In this document: positions 23,707 to 32,054 of the stretch, piece after piece
How positions within the stretch are numbered: position 1 is the stretch's first letter
Layout: every line of letters starts with the position of its first letter
From: Mycobacterium attenuatum
GTDB lineage: Bacteria; Actinomycetota; Actinomycetes; Mycobacteriales; Mycobacteriaceae
Assembly: GCF_900566085.1 (NCBI RefSeq)
Contig: NZ_UPHT01000183.1
Span: forward strand, 1 to 35,642
Direction: 5' to 3'
Length of the DNA: 35,642 nucleotides
Position numbers and translations under genes: made by a program
The notes under the pieces: generated by a model
Databases searched by the model: none
The model's input: the letters and a program-made list of their open reading frames with translations, nothing else
Told to the model about the DNA's origin: nothing

Positions 23707-25737
23707 ATGCCCAATCCGAACGCACTCGACAGCGATCCGCGACTGCCCGCTCTGTTGCGGTGGCGCCAGCACCTGATCTCCTCCGGTGCGGTGTCACCGC
23801 ACAGCTTCAAGGAAGCGCATCTGCGGATGGTGCTGCGGTCCGGGCGCCGCGACGTCGACGAAATCCGTGCAATGTTGCCCGGCTCGGTGGCCGAGTACGC
23901 CGAGGACCTGGCACGCATGCTCGACGAATTGACCACCGAGACCTCCGAGCCGGCCCGCGCCGCCGATACCAGCCGGGCTGCGACGAGACAGCCGGTGTCC
24001 GAAGATGATTCAGCACCGCCCGGTGAGGATACACCGGATAGCTTCGCGCCGTACGTATTTCGCAAGCAGACTACCGAGCCGCACGAGATAGTGATCCGCC
24101 CCGTCACCGACCCTGCCGGCGGTGAGCAAGCCCTAGAAATAAGCTGGCCGCCCTATCGATCTGGAAGAACAGAATCGGATTGCTTCACGGCGTACCGGGT
24201 GGTCAGCAGCGAAGAGAACGAACCGTACTCTCCGGACCGGGCGCAACTGGTCGCGGTGACTTCGACCACGTCGGCACGCGACAGCCGACCGCCGACCAGT
24301 GCCGTGCGCCGCTTCCAGGTGTGGGTGAACACCGGTGCATCACGCGCGGAAGCCCTTGCTGCTCAACCTGTTTTGCATGCTGCGGGCGCACGTCCAAGCC
24401 CGGTCAACGATATCGTCGTGAGCCAGGATGCCGGCCGGGTGATCGGCCAGTGGACAGTTTTCCCGCGGGTGAGCGCCGTGCACCTCTACCGGATCCCGGT
24501 AGAGGACGCCGCAAGCGATGAAATGCGGTACCAAATTCTCGCCGACCGTGACAACCTCGACGGCTTCGTCGATGCCGAGGCCGAACCCGGGCGCCGTTAT
24601 GTATACCGGGCGCGCTGCAAGGTGAGCGTCGACGGAGTGGAGCGCCTGTCGGACCCCGTGCAATCGGAGGTGCAGGTCTCTGCCATGCCGGCGCCGGTCG
24701 ACGACTTGTCGCTAAGCCCCCACGACGACGACATTGCGGTGCTCGACCTCGGGTGGACCTCGCCGCCGGCGGGCCGTGTCGTGATCTTCCGGACCCAGGA
24801 GCTTCCCGAGGCGGCCGAATCGGCTGAGCTGCCCGAAAGCGCACTCGAGTTGGCCGGGTTGGGTCCGGCATCGCGGCTGAACTATCCGGTATCCGAGCAC
24901 CCTGACGGCGGGGGCCGGTCGCGGTCAGTGATAGCCGGCGTGCCCTGGCCCAGCGAGTGGAGTCGCGCCTACTTCACCCCGGTGACCGTGCTGGACGGCA
25001 GGGCGCGGTTGGGCAAAACCGTCTCGACGGTTCGGACCGGGTCGATCACCGACGTCCAACTCACCGAGTACTGCAGCAAGCAGGTGCTCACCTTCGCCTG
25101 GCCGCACGGCGCCGCAGCGGTGTCGATATACCTGGCCCCCAAGGACTATGACCCACAACTGGGGCTCAGCGGGCGGCATTACGAAGTCACCTTCGAGGAC
25201 TACCACAAGTTCGGGGGACACCAGTTCCTCAAGAGCGAGCTACCAGCCGGTGGCTGTTCACTGCACCTGGCGCCGGTGGCGTTCTCGGCCGGTCGCCGCA
25301 TTCAAGGCCCGGTCACCAGCTTCAAATATGTCGGTCTGCTACGGCTGTGGTACTCGGTGAAGATCGCGCGAGATCGTGCCGGCAACGCGGTCACCGCCGC
25401 GCTGATGATTCGCGCCGAGACCGACGACGTCATCGGTTCGCCGCCATTTGTGTTGGTCAACAACGCCCAACGGATCCCGTTGAGCATCACCGACGGTGAG
25501 CCGCTCGACGTGGCACCGCTCAACGACCAGGGTGAGGTGGCGGCGCGCCCCGCAAAGCAATTCAAATGGCCGGTGCTGCGAAGCGACGCCACCTCACAGG
25601 TTTTCGTTGGCGACGTCAGAGGCCGGCAGGGGTGGCTACGGCTCTTCGCCGACGTCGGCGATCCGAAACGGCTGCAGCGGCTGGCGCTGCTGGATCCCCC
25701 GGTCGATGCGCTTCGCCTGACCCGGACGTCGTCATGA
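23707..25737 (+). CDS. Cytosolic beta-sandwich (fibronectin III-like) operon protein
   Basis: A 676-residue protein. The start ATG 23707 is two bases after the previous stop; the frame is open far upstream, but that part is antisense-like shadow of the preceding gene. Residues 1-75 form a compact helical module (LPALLRWRQHLISSG, FKEAHLRMVLRSGR.DVDEIRAMLPGSV..YAEDLARML). After an acidic linker come several repeated beta-rich segments with FnIII-like features (LEISWPPYRSG, VYRARCKVSVDG, LDLGWTSPPAGRVVIFR). No signal peptide or TM segment is present, so it is cytosolic. A helical head plus stacked sandwiches suits an adaptor or spacer. It overlaps the next gene by ATGA. The FnIII assignment is by eye. 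Confidence 0.75.
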   Translation: MPNPNALDSDPRLPALLRWRQHLISSGAVSPHSFKEAHLRMVLRSGRRDVDEIRAMLPGSVAEYAEDLARMLDELTTETSEPARAADTSRAATRQPVSEDDSAPPGEDTPDSFAPYVFRKQTTEPHEIVIRPVTDPAGGEQALEISWPPYRSGRTESDCFTAYRVVSSEENEPYSPDRAQLVAVTSTTSARDSRPPTSAVRRFQVWVNTGASRAEALAAQPVLHAAGARPSPVNDIVVSQDAGRVIGQWTVFPRVSAVHLYRIPVEDAASDEMRYQILADRDNLDGFVDAEAEPGRRYVYRARCKVSVDGVERLSDPVQSEVQVSAMPAPVDDLSLSPHDDDIAVLDLGWTSPPAGRVVIFRTQELPEAAESAELPESALELAGLGPASRLNYPVSEHPDGGGRSRSVIAGVPWPSEWSRAYFTPVTVLDGRARLGKTVSTVRTGSITDVQLTEYCSKQVLTFAWPHGAAAVSIYLAPKDYDPQLGLSGRHYEVTFEDYHKFGGHQFLKSELPAGGCSLHLAPVAFSAGRRIQGPVTSFKYVGLLRLWYSVKIARDRAGNAVTAALMIRAETDDVIGSPPFVLVNNAQRIPLSITDGEPLDVAPLNDQGEVAARPAKQFKWPVLRSDATSQVFVGDVRGRQGWLRLFADVGDPKRLQRLALLDPPVDALRLTRTSS

Positions 25738-28190
25738 CGGCCCGGTACGCACAACTGAGCTACACGTCGTTCGACGCTTCGGGCTCGGCCGGCGGCTGGC
25801 GAGTCAAGCAAACCAGCGGCGACCTCGATGAAGCAGAAGAAGCGCTCCTGGTGTCCGGCGTGCACACTGTGCTCAATCCGGTAAAGCCGCTACCGGCCTT
25901 CCCGACAGCCGCTCAGCTGCAACACATTCCACGACGGTTGGCTTATCGCCGCATCAACCGCAACACAGCGTGCTACTGGCACACGGTGCCGGCGGGAAGT
26001 GACCGCACCGGCCGGCCTGGCAACGTGTTCGTCCACGCGATGCTGGATCGGGAAGCCGGCAATTCGCAGGGCTCATATCGGCCCATCGAGCTGTGGCGTT
26101 CGCAGCGCTGGCTTTGTCCGTACGGTGGTGCGGCCGTGGGAGGTGCCGCGTTGCCCGCAGAACCGCCGGGGCCCGGTGCGGCTGTGACCCATCGCAGCGT
26201 GGTCAGCTTCGCCTACGACTCCGACACCTGGCGGCTGACAACACTGTTCGGGTTGATGGATGCCGTGGCAGCCGCGATCGAGGGCGGCCCACCGGTCGTG
26301 CTCGGTGTGGAGTCAGACGAAACGGCCGCACAATGGATCGGTTTGATGAGCTTCCTGATGTCGCCGGGAACCGCACGGTCGCTGAACTTCTCCACGTTTG
26401 ACCGTGCCGATCAGCTCGAGCACGCCGTGCGGATCGGTCAACATCTCACCGCGGTCCCACGCGATGACCTCGCAATGGTGCCCGCCGCGGCGGTGACGAT
26501 CGACGAGACCCACACACTCTCGCTGGGAGAATTCGGCGGCCAACCGCACCGGACCGCGGCAGCGCAACCGATCGAGGTCACCGCCTGGTCGGCCATGGCG
26601 CAGGTGGCCATGCTGGACCCCGACTCAATGCAGTTGGTGCTCAACGACATTGACATGTTCTCCGGAAAGGTGACCGATTGCGGCCTGCACCCGGCGTGGC
26701 CGATGGCCATGTCCGTCGCCACCCGGGAACGATTCGTCGATGCGGCTGAGGAGGCCCGGTTTGTGATCGCGCGGCACTCGCCACCCGGGCCAGTCATCGA
26801 CCCCGCCATCGTGCAAACGATCAGCGAAGTGGTGCGCTCCGCGGCCGGCACCGAGACCGCCGAGGCGCTGGAGGCGGCACGAGGGATGCCCGACGGTCTG
26901 ACGGCGCAGTTCGCCGACGCGGAGTACATCGCGCGGGCCATCAGCGACGAGCGGTGGCTCGACCAGCCGGGCCCGATCCCGCTGGGCCGGACTCGCTATC
27001 ACGGCCGGCCGGTTCCCACCGAACTGCTGGCGGCGGTTCCGGCAGCCTTGCGGGCCGCCGGTGATCGTGGTCCGGGCCAGGTGCTCCGCGTGGCCGACAT
27101 ACTCGTCCGGCTGGGCATCGACTATGACCTGTCCAAGGTGTTCGGGGAACGCGTCCTTCCGGTGCTGCGGGATCCGCGGCTAGCCCGAGGACTGATCCGC
27201 GAGCTCGGCGGGCGTATCAGCGTTGACTGCCGCCTGGCTGTGGCATCGGTGCTGGGGCAGGGCGAACCGCCGGATCAGCTTGCAGGGCAACTCGACGATG
27301 CCGTGCTGGACTGGCTCAGTGATGGGGTGACAGCGCCGTCCGCAGAGCAGCTCACCGGAGCCCGGCCGTGGGATCAGAATTGGACCCGGGCGGCGGTGCG
27401 TGCCGCGCGGACGCACCGACTCGGTCCCCAAACCGACCGGGATCGGCAGGCGGAGACGTGGTGGCGCCATATCAACGGTTTGTCACCGGCGCCGTTAGAT
27501 CAGACCGAAGACCGGACGCTCGAGCATCGGCCTGCGGCTCGAGAACTGATTGCCGGCCTGGTGAGTGCGCCCGACTCACCGGAAACGTTCGAGCTCGCCA
27601 CCCGGGTGGTTACCGACAACAAGGATGAACTAGGGGTCGCATGCGCGGTGGTACGGCTCTATGAACCGCGAGACTGGTTCGCGCGGGGCTACGTTATGAC
27701 ATACCAGCGCGGCTACACCCCCAAGTGGGACGAAGCGGTTGACATGGTCGGACCGCAGCGCGTTCACCACGACTTCGCGCGCCGGCTGCTTGTCCTGGCG
27801 GTTCTCGGTGCCATCGTCGGCACGCCGTGTCCCCGGGTGTGCGCCGAGTTGCTGGCCGATCCACGTTTGCAAATCGAAGTGACCGAGCAAGTTTTCGACC
27901 TCGCCGAAAGCGGCGTGATCTCGGCCAGGGCGGCTCTGGCGGTAAGTCTGCTGCATCCGGACGGGACCGATGCGATAGTGCCGCTGCTGCGGCAGTTGGC
28001 CGCTCGGATCGCGGCGACCTTCCCGTGGGATGCCGACGAGGTTAACGACGTGGTGCATGTGATGGGGCAAATCAGCGCGGCCACGGACCCCGCGTCGCTG
28101 CGGCGTTTCCGCGAGATGGTGCTCGACGCGCTCCACGGTCAGTCCAGCGGCCTAGATTCCCTGGCGGCGCCTTCCCAGCGGAGTCGCTGA
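25734..28190 (+). CDS. GTPase-associated protein 1-like (GAP1-N2 type) protein
   Basis: An 818-residue protein from ATG 25734, which overlaps the preceding stop by 4 bp. The beginning, YAQLSYTSFDASGSAGGWRV, together with RRLAYRRI and GRPGNVFVHAML, is typical of the GAP1 N-terminal domain seen next to DO-type GTPases. The rest is long helical and repeat-like (about 330-818), fitting the middle and C-terminal GAP1 regions, though I cannot place the boundaries. It carries no visible NTPase motif. In known neighbourhoods such proteins occur with a GTPase encoded nearby, here two genes downstream, so it probably regulates or bridges that enzyme. Cytosolic. The name reflects genomic association, not proven GTPase activation. 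Confidence 0.75.
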   Translation: MTARYAQLSYTSFDASGSAGGWRVKQTSGDLDEAEEALLVSGVHTVLNPVKPLPAFPTAAQLQHIPRRLAYRRINRNTACYWHTVPAGSDRTGRPGNVFVHAMLDREAGNSQGSYRPIELWRSQRWLCPYGGAAVGGAALPAEPPGPGAAVTHRSVVSFAYDSDTWRLTTLFGLMDAVAAAIEGGPPVVLGVESDETAAQWIGLMSFLMSPGTARSLNFSTFDRADQLEHAVRIGQHLTAVPRDDLAMVPAAAVTIDETHTLSLGEFGGQPHRTAAAQPIEVTAWSAMAQVAMLDPDSMQLVLNDIDMFSGKVTDCGLHPAWPMAMSVATRERFVDAAEEARFVIARHSPPGPVIDPAIVQTISEVVRSAAGTETAEALEAARGMPDGLTAQFADAEYIARAISDERWLDQPGPIPLGRTRYHGRPVPTELLAAVPAALRAAGDRGPGQVLRVADILVRLGIDYDLSKVFGERVLPVLRDPRLARGLIRELGGRISVDCRLAVASVLGQGEPPDQLAGQLDDAVLDWLSDGVTAPSAEQLTGARPWDQNWTRAAVRAARTHRLGPQTDRDRQAETWWRHINGLSPAPLDQTEDRTLEHRPAARELIAGLVSAPDSPETFELATRVVTDNKDELGVACAVVRLYEPRDWFARGYVMTYQRGYTPKWDEAVDMVGPQRVHHDFARRLLVLAVLGAIVGTPCPRVCAELLADPRLQIEVTEQVFDLAESGVISARAALAVSLLHPDGTDAIVPLLRQLAARIAATFPWDADEVNDVVHVMGQISAATDPASLRRFREMVLDALHGQSSGLDSLAAPSQRSR

Positions 28191-29116
28191 TGCCTATTTA
28201 TGTGATGAGCGAGCGCACCCGAAGCGTCACGATCCCCGGGCAGCCGCTGGCGGTGTCGATCAGCGGATCGCTCGACGACGTGGTGTTGAATGTCCGCGCC
28301 GCAGCCGATCAGCCCGTGGTGCGGTCCTCGCCGCACCGTTCGGTCCTGCCGATTGTCAATGGGCCGCTCACTATCAGCGTGGAGCCGGTCCGGGGCGACT
28401 TCTTCGGCCCGGACACCGTGGTCCAGCTGGCAATTGGATCCGACACGGCCGATCAGGTGGATCCCGTTCAGGTAGTTTTCGACCCGGTTGACGTCTCGGG
28501 AGACAGCGACGTCGAACTGGCCACGTTGACACCTGCGGGGGCCCGCATCGAGATAGCGGTCAGCGCGGTGGCCGACAGATCGTTGAGCCCGCTCGGATCG
28601 GCTGCCCGCGCCGCCGCCCGGAGAGTCATCGGGCGGCGATCCGAGCCGTCGAGCGACGCGGTCGTCATTGCCGTGGACGCTTCGGCCTCCATGCGCTCGG
28701 CATTCCGCGACGGAAGCGTCTCGGCCGCGGCTGACATCGTGATCGGAGTTGGCGACGCGGTCGGCATCACGGAGGTGTCGGCCATGCTGATCGCGGAGAC
28801 ACCCGTACCGGTTGCCACCCAGGGGGCCAGCACATTGGCCGATGCCATTCGCAACGCGGAGCCTCGGTGGTCCGCCGGTGCCCGATGGTCAACTGTCGCC
28901 GGCACCGGCGCACGCATCGTAGTGTGCACCGACTTTCCGACACAGACACTGCGGCAACGGTTTCCGGTCATTGCCATTTCGACCGATCCGCGCCTGGAAT
29001 CCGACTGCGCGGTGCTGCGTCCGCCGCGCCCGGGGGTCGACGCCGCCGCTGAGGTGCTCAGCCAGCCGACGGTGCTGGAACGCATCGCGATCTCTCTTGT
29101 GCGGGGCTTGATGTGA
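28190..29116 (+). CDS. Cytosolic von Willebrand factor A domain protein
   Basis: A 308-residue protein whose ATG 28190 overlaps the preceding stop by one base (TGATG). Residues 1-150 form a beta-rich N-terminal domain. A vWA domain follows with MIDAS motif DASAS in VVIAVDASASM, a Thr in the GASTLADAI segment as the second ligand, and the third in VVCTDFP. There is no signal peptide or TM helix, so in contrast to the vWA product of 14770 this one stays in the cytosol. In NTP-driven operons such proteins usually recognise a target or adaptor through the metal site. It overlaps the GTPase gene by 4 bp, so the two are likely made in equal amounts. Confidence 0.8.
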   Translation: MPIYVMSERTRSVTIPGQPLAVSISGSLDDVVLNVRAAADQPVVRSSPHRSVLPIVNGPLTISVEPVRGDFFGPDTVVQLAIGSDTADQVDPVQVVFDPVDVSGDSDVELATLTPAGARIEIAVSAVADRSLSPLGSAARAAARRVIGRRSEPSSDAVVIAVDASASMRSAFRDGSVSAAADIVIGVGDAVGITEVSAMLIAETPVPVATQGASTLADAIRNAEPRWSAGARWSTVAGTGARIVVCTDFPTQTLRQRFPVIAISTDPRLESDCAVLRPPRPGVDAAAEVLSQPTVLERIAISLVRGLM

Positions 29117-30276
29117 CGAAGTGCCCGCGCTGCTTCTCGGTCCTGAGCGACGACCATTACGCGTGGACGGTGGACCCGCGCGTTGGCGGAGTTCCCCGTT
29201 ATGCGGATGCGGCCGCATCCGCCTACTATGGCGCGGCCGTCACGTCGCCGCCGGTGTATGACGCCAAACGGCCGCCGGGCTACAAGGGCCGGCTCCACAC
29301 GGCCGCCGACGCCAGCGCCGCGATGAACGGCCTGCCCGTCGTCGAGATCTGCCCTATCTGCCACTTCGAACTTCCGGGGGGATGGCGTCAGGGTCAGGCG
29401 GTCTGTATTGCGATGGCCGGGGCCCGGGCAACCGGTAAGAGCATCTATATCGCCGTCTTGATCAAACAGATGGAGCTGCTGTGTGAAGCCTTGAGCGTGT
29501 CGATGAGCCCCACCACCCAGGCCTCGGCCCAGGCGTACGCCGTCAATTATGAGCAGCCGCTGTACGTTCAGCGAGGGCTTATCCCACCAACCCCCACCGT
29601 GCGAACACAGGCTTCGCATCAGCGCGAACCACTCATTTTCAGCATCGGGGCATGGCTTGGGGTGCCGAGCTTCGTGGTGTTGCGCGACGTGGCCGGCGAG
29701 GACCTGGAGGCCGGCAATACCTACGCTCCGCATTTCCGGTTTTTCGCTAGCGCCGACGCCGTGTTTTTCATGTTTGACCCTTTGCGGGTCAAGGGAGTTC
29801 GTGATCAGCTCCAGGACTTGCTGCCAGCACCGTCGTCGACTGGCGGAGATCCGCGGTCCGTCCTGGGCAACGTGATGCTGGCGGTTGGCATGGGACGGCC
29901 CAAATTGGCGGTCATCGTCTCGAAGTTCGACGCATTGCGGGCGCTACGCGACGTAGAGGGCTCGGACTGGAGTTACGTCATGTCCAACTCCGGCGCGTCG
30001 TACCTGCGTGACAGCTCCGCAAACAGACAGTACGACGATGCCGACGGACAGCTTCTCCACGAGGAAGTGCGCAGCCTGCTGCTCAGGCTGCAAGGTGGCT
30101 CGGTTGTCACCGCGGTCGAACACCCTTCCACCGGAGAGCCTTTGCCGCATCGCTATTTCGCGGTATCGGCGCTGGGCCAGCCGCCCGACGGCAACCGGTT
30201 GAACGTGCGCGGCATTGCCCCGTTCCGCTGCACGGATCCGCTGCGCTGGGTCACCTCCAGCTTCGGGGTGTTGTAA
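29113..30276 (+). CDS. Zinc-ribbon P-loop GTPase, DO-GTPase2-like, last gene of the operon
   Basis: A 387-residue protein from GTG 29113, inside the previous stop (GTGA). CPRC at 4-7 and CPIC at 80-83 form a split zinc ribbon. The P-loop is GARATGKS (103-110). The Walker B/G3 motif is DVAGED (192-197), following VPSFVVLR. SKFD at 270-273, after KLAVIV, takes the G4 place of NKxD and supports guanine specificity. This matches the double-GTPase 2 (TRAFAC-like) group found with GAP1 proteins. A molecular switch that hydrolyses GTP when a partner engages is the expected role. Cytosolic. The rare Ser for Asn in G4 is tolerated in some GTPases. A 133-bp gap follows. Confidence 0.85.
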   Translation: MTKCPRCFSVLSDDHYAWTVDPRVGGVPRYADAAASAYYGAAVTSPPVYDAKRPPGYKGRLHTAADASAAMNGLPVVEICPICHFELPGGWRQGQAVCIAMAGARATGKSIYIAVLIKQMELLCEALSVSMSPTTQASAQAYAVNYEQPLYVQRGLIPPTPTVRTQASHQREPLIFSIGAWLGVPSFVVLRDVAGEDLEAGNTYAPHFRFFASADAVFFMFDPLRVKGVRDQLQDLLPAPSSTGGDPRSVLGNVMLAVGMGRPKLAVIVSKFDALRALRDVEGSDWSYVMSNSGASYLRDSSANRQYDDADGQLLHEEVRSLLLRLQGGSVVTAVEHPSTGEPLPHRYFAVSALGQPPDGNRLNVRGIAPFRCTDPLRWVTSSFGVL

Positions 30277-30371
30277 CTCCTCGCAATCGGAGCAAACCCG
30301 TATCTACCGCGACGGCGCTCCTCGGCGATCGATGAACCTTAGTTACAGGATGTCGACCAGACTGGCACCGA

Positions 30372-30377
30372 TATCAT
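30372..30377 (+). promoter_or_regulatory. Putative -10 (TATCAT) of the sensor gene at 30410
   Basis: TATCAT lies 33 bases before GTG 30410, and the same hexamer lies 33 bases before the duplicate gene at 32055. The surrounding ACCGATATCATCCGA block is identical in both copies. Conservation within otherwise intergenic DNA supports a promoter copied with the gene. No good -35 is seen. Confidence 0.4.
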
Positions 30378-30409
30378 CCGAGATATGCGGCGCGTGGGAG
30401 GGATGGCAA

Positions 30410-31489
30410 GTGTCCAACGATGTGGATCCGCAATCGCCGGGGCCTGAGCCTGATCCGTTTCGTGACCTGAGTTCCGGCGGGTCGCCGGGGCAGCTTCAGG
30501 GTACCAATGACATCGAGCCAGGCGGGACAGGTGCGCAACCGGGTGGCTTTGCCGACTCCGACGTGAGCGCGTCATCGAAAGAGCCTGTCCCGGAATACTT
30601 TTCTGATTCGAACGGGCCGCCGTTACCGCCGGTGATCGAGGCGTTTCCCGGCTATCACGAGGTGCAGCAGCCGCCCAAGTCGCCCAAGCCGCCCAAGCCG
30701 CCAAAGATGGCCGCCGACAAGGTCGTCGGTTCGCGGAGGATCCGGTGGCCGGCGGTGGCCATCAGCTTGGCCGGCGTCGCCGTCATCTTGGTGGCGGTGG
30801 TGGTGACCGTGCTAGTCACCAGCCGGCGCGGGCCGAATCCAGGCCAACGGCCTGCGCCGGCGGCGCCGTCGGGAGCAATTCCCCCGAGCGCGTCACCGTC
30901 GCCGACGTTGACAACGCCCGATCAACTGAACGGCATTCTGCTCAGCGAGGCTGACATCAACGAGATCATGCGCGCTTCCAGCATGACAGCGAGCAAGACG
31001 TACGAGGAGATGGACCCCATATCCCTGAAGGTGTCGAACCCGGACTGCCAGGGGGCGTTTCATGTCGGGCAGGAAGCGGTGTACACGGGCAGCGGCCAGA
31101 CCGCAGTGAGAGCCCAGGTCCTATATGAGCTGGGACCTGCCCGGGAACACTTTGTCGGCCAGGCCGCGGTGACCTTTCCGTCCGCCGCCGAGGCCAGTCG
31201 CTTTGTGCAGAATTCAGCGGCCAAGTGGAAGAACTGCGCCAACCAGACGGTCACCGTCACACTCAGTGACGGCCAGACCTCCAGGTGGACCCTCGCGAGC
31301 CTGAAGGACATGCCCGCGGCAATCACGCTGAACGCCACCCAAGAAGGATCCAGTAACCGCTGGGGCTGCCAGCATGCGCTGAGTGCGGTGTCCAATGTGG
31401 TGATCGACGTCGAAGCCTGCGGCTACCACGTCACCGATGAAGGCGGCCAGATCGCCGACAAAATGGTGGCCAAAGCCAAAGGGCATTAG
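30410..31489 (+). CDS. Orphan PknH-like extracellular sensor protein with shared cytoplasmic tail
   Basis: A 359-residue protein from GTG 30410, with GGGAGG about eight bases upstream; the longer frame from 30215 overlaps the GTPase gene and was rejected. Order: cytoplasmic tail VSNDVDP with DPF at 15-17, GPPLPPVIEAFPG at 69-81, a Lys/Pro stretch (PPKSPKPPKPPK), one TM helix (about 113-137), a Pro/Ser linker, then a PknH-type sensor domain (LTTPDQLNGILLSEADI, NPDCQGA, WKNCANQTVTV, WGCQHALSAVSNVVIDVEACGYH). Four Cys fit the two disulfides known for that fold. PknH senses through this domain but carries a kinase, which is absent here. Placed just after the GTPase gene; it is probably an input receptor for the operon machine (inference). 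Confidence 0.85.
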   Translation: MSNDVDPQSPGPEPDPFRDLSSGGSPGQLQGTNDIEPGGTGAQPGGFADSDVSASSKEPVPEYFSDSNGPPLPPVIEAFPGYHEVQQPPKSPKPPKPPKMAADKVVGSRRIRWPAVAISLAGVAVILVAVVVTVLVTSRRGPNPGQRPAPAAPSGAIPPSASPSPTLTTPDQLNGILLSEADINEIMRASSMTASKTYEEMDPISLKVSNPDCQGAFHVGQEAVYTGSGQTAVRAQVLYELGPAREHFVGQAAVTFPSAAEASRFVQNSAAKWKNCANQTVTVTLSDGQTSRWTLASLKDMPAAITLNATQEGSSNRWGCQHALSAVSNVVIDVEACGYHVTDEGGQIADKMVAKAKGH

Positions 31490-31677
31490 CGCGACAGACT
31501 TGCCGGAGCCGGCGAGAGGTTCACCTGGTGGTCAATACCCTCGACACGTCGGGTCATGCGCTCTGATAGTTCCAGGAAGTCGTTCTCGCACCTACTGGAA
31601 AACACTGAATAACCCAGCTTGCGTACTTCGGTGGCGAAGCCCCGCACGTCATGGGCCAACTGCTGCAACTCGTTCAT
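31486..31677 (-). CDS. Small hypothetical ORF between the duplicated sensor genes
   Basis: A 63-residue minus-strand frame from ATG 31677. Its sequence, MNELQQLAHDVRGFATEV, then CENDFLELSERMTRRVEG, reads as two amphipathic helices and looks like genuine protein. No family is recognised. There is no clear ribosome binding site, and the frame remains open upstream (SPDCLETVVVAMNE), so it may be the 3' remnant of a longer gene broken by the duplication. It overlaps the end of the sensor gene at 30410 by 4 bases, antisense. Confidence 0.35.
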   Translation of the reverse strand: MNELQQLAHDVRGFATEVRKLGYSVFSSRCENDFLELSERMTRRVEGIDHQVNLSPAPASLSR

Positions 31678-31689
31678 CGCTACCACCAC

Positions 31690-32010
31690 CGTTTCGAGGC
31701 AATCCGGCGATGCGGCGGTCTCCAACGAATTGGGGCGGCCACAGCGAGCGGCGCAGCGATGAGATGCCGCGCCTGGGCGCGGTTGCGGACCGTCGAAACG
31801 GATGCCGGGTACGTCGGTTCGGAACGAATCATGGATTCCAGTGTCGGTCGTGGACCGACCGGAAATCATCGGCACAAGTGCTGAGACAGCCCGTCGCCAT
31901 AGCGCAATAGATCCAGCGGATCTACGCCGAATCGATCGACACGCAGGCCCAGCCGGTGCGGCCGGTGGCGACCCTCGCCGGCTATCGACAGCCCCTTGTT
32001 TCGTTGTTCG
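31690..32010. other. Intergenic stretch before the second sensor gene, no confident gene
   Basis: Open frames occur on both strands but none has a recognisable domain or start context. The right end, from about 32011, is the duplicated promoter block of the sensor gene. Confidence 0.4.
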
Positions 32011-32016
32011 CACCGA

Positions 32017-32022
32017 TATCAT
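32017..32022 (+). promoter_or_regulatory. Putative -10 (TATCAT) of the sensor gene at 32055
   Basis: Same hexamer and same 33-base distance to the GTG as in the copy at 30372. TTGTTT at 31996-32001 could serve as a weak -35, but the 15-base spacer is short. Confidence 0.4.
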
Positions 32023-32054
32023 CCGACGTACGAGGCGCGTGGGAGGAATGGCAA

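Noticed and set aside
30215..30409. Earlier start for the first PknH-like sensor gene
   Set aside because: It overlaps the GTPase gene and lacks the ribosome binding site found at GTG 30410; the duplicate gene starts at the equivalent GTG.
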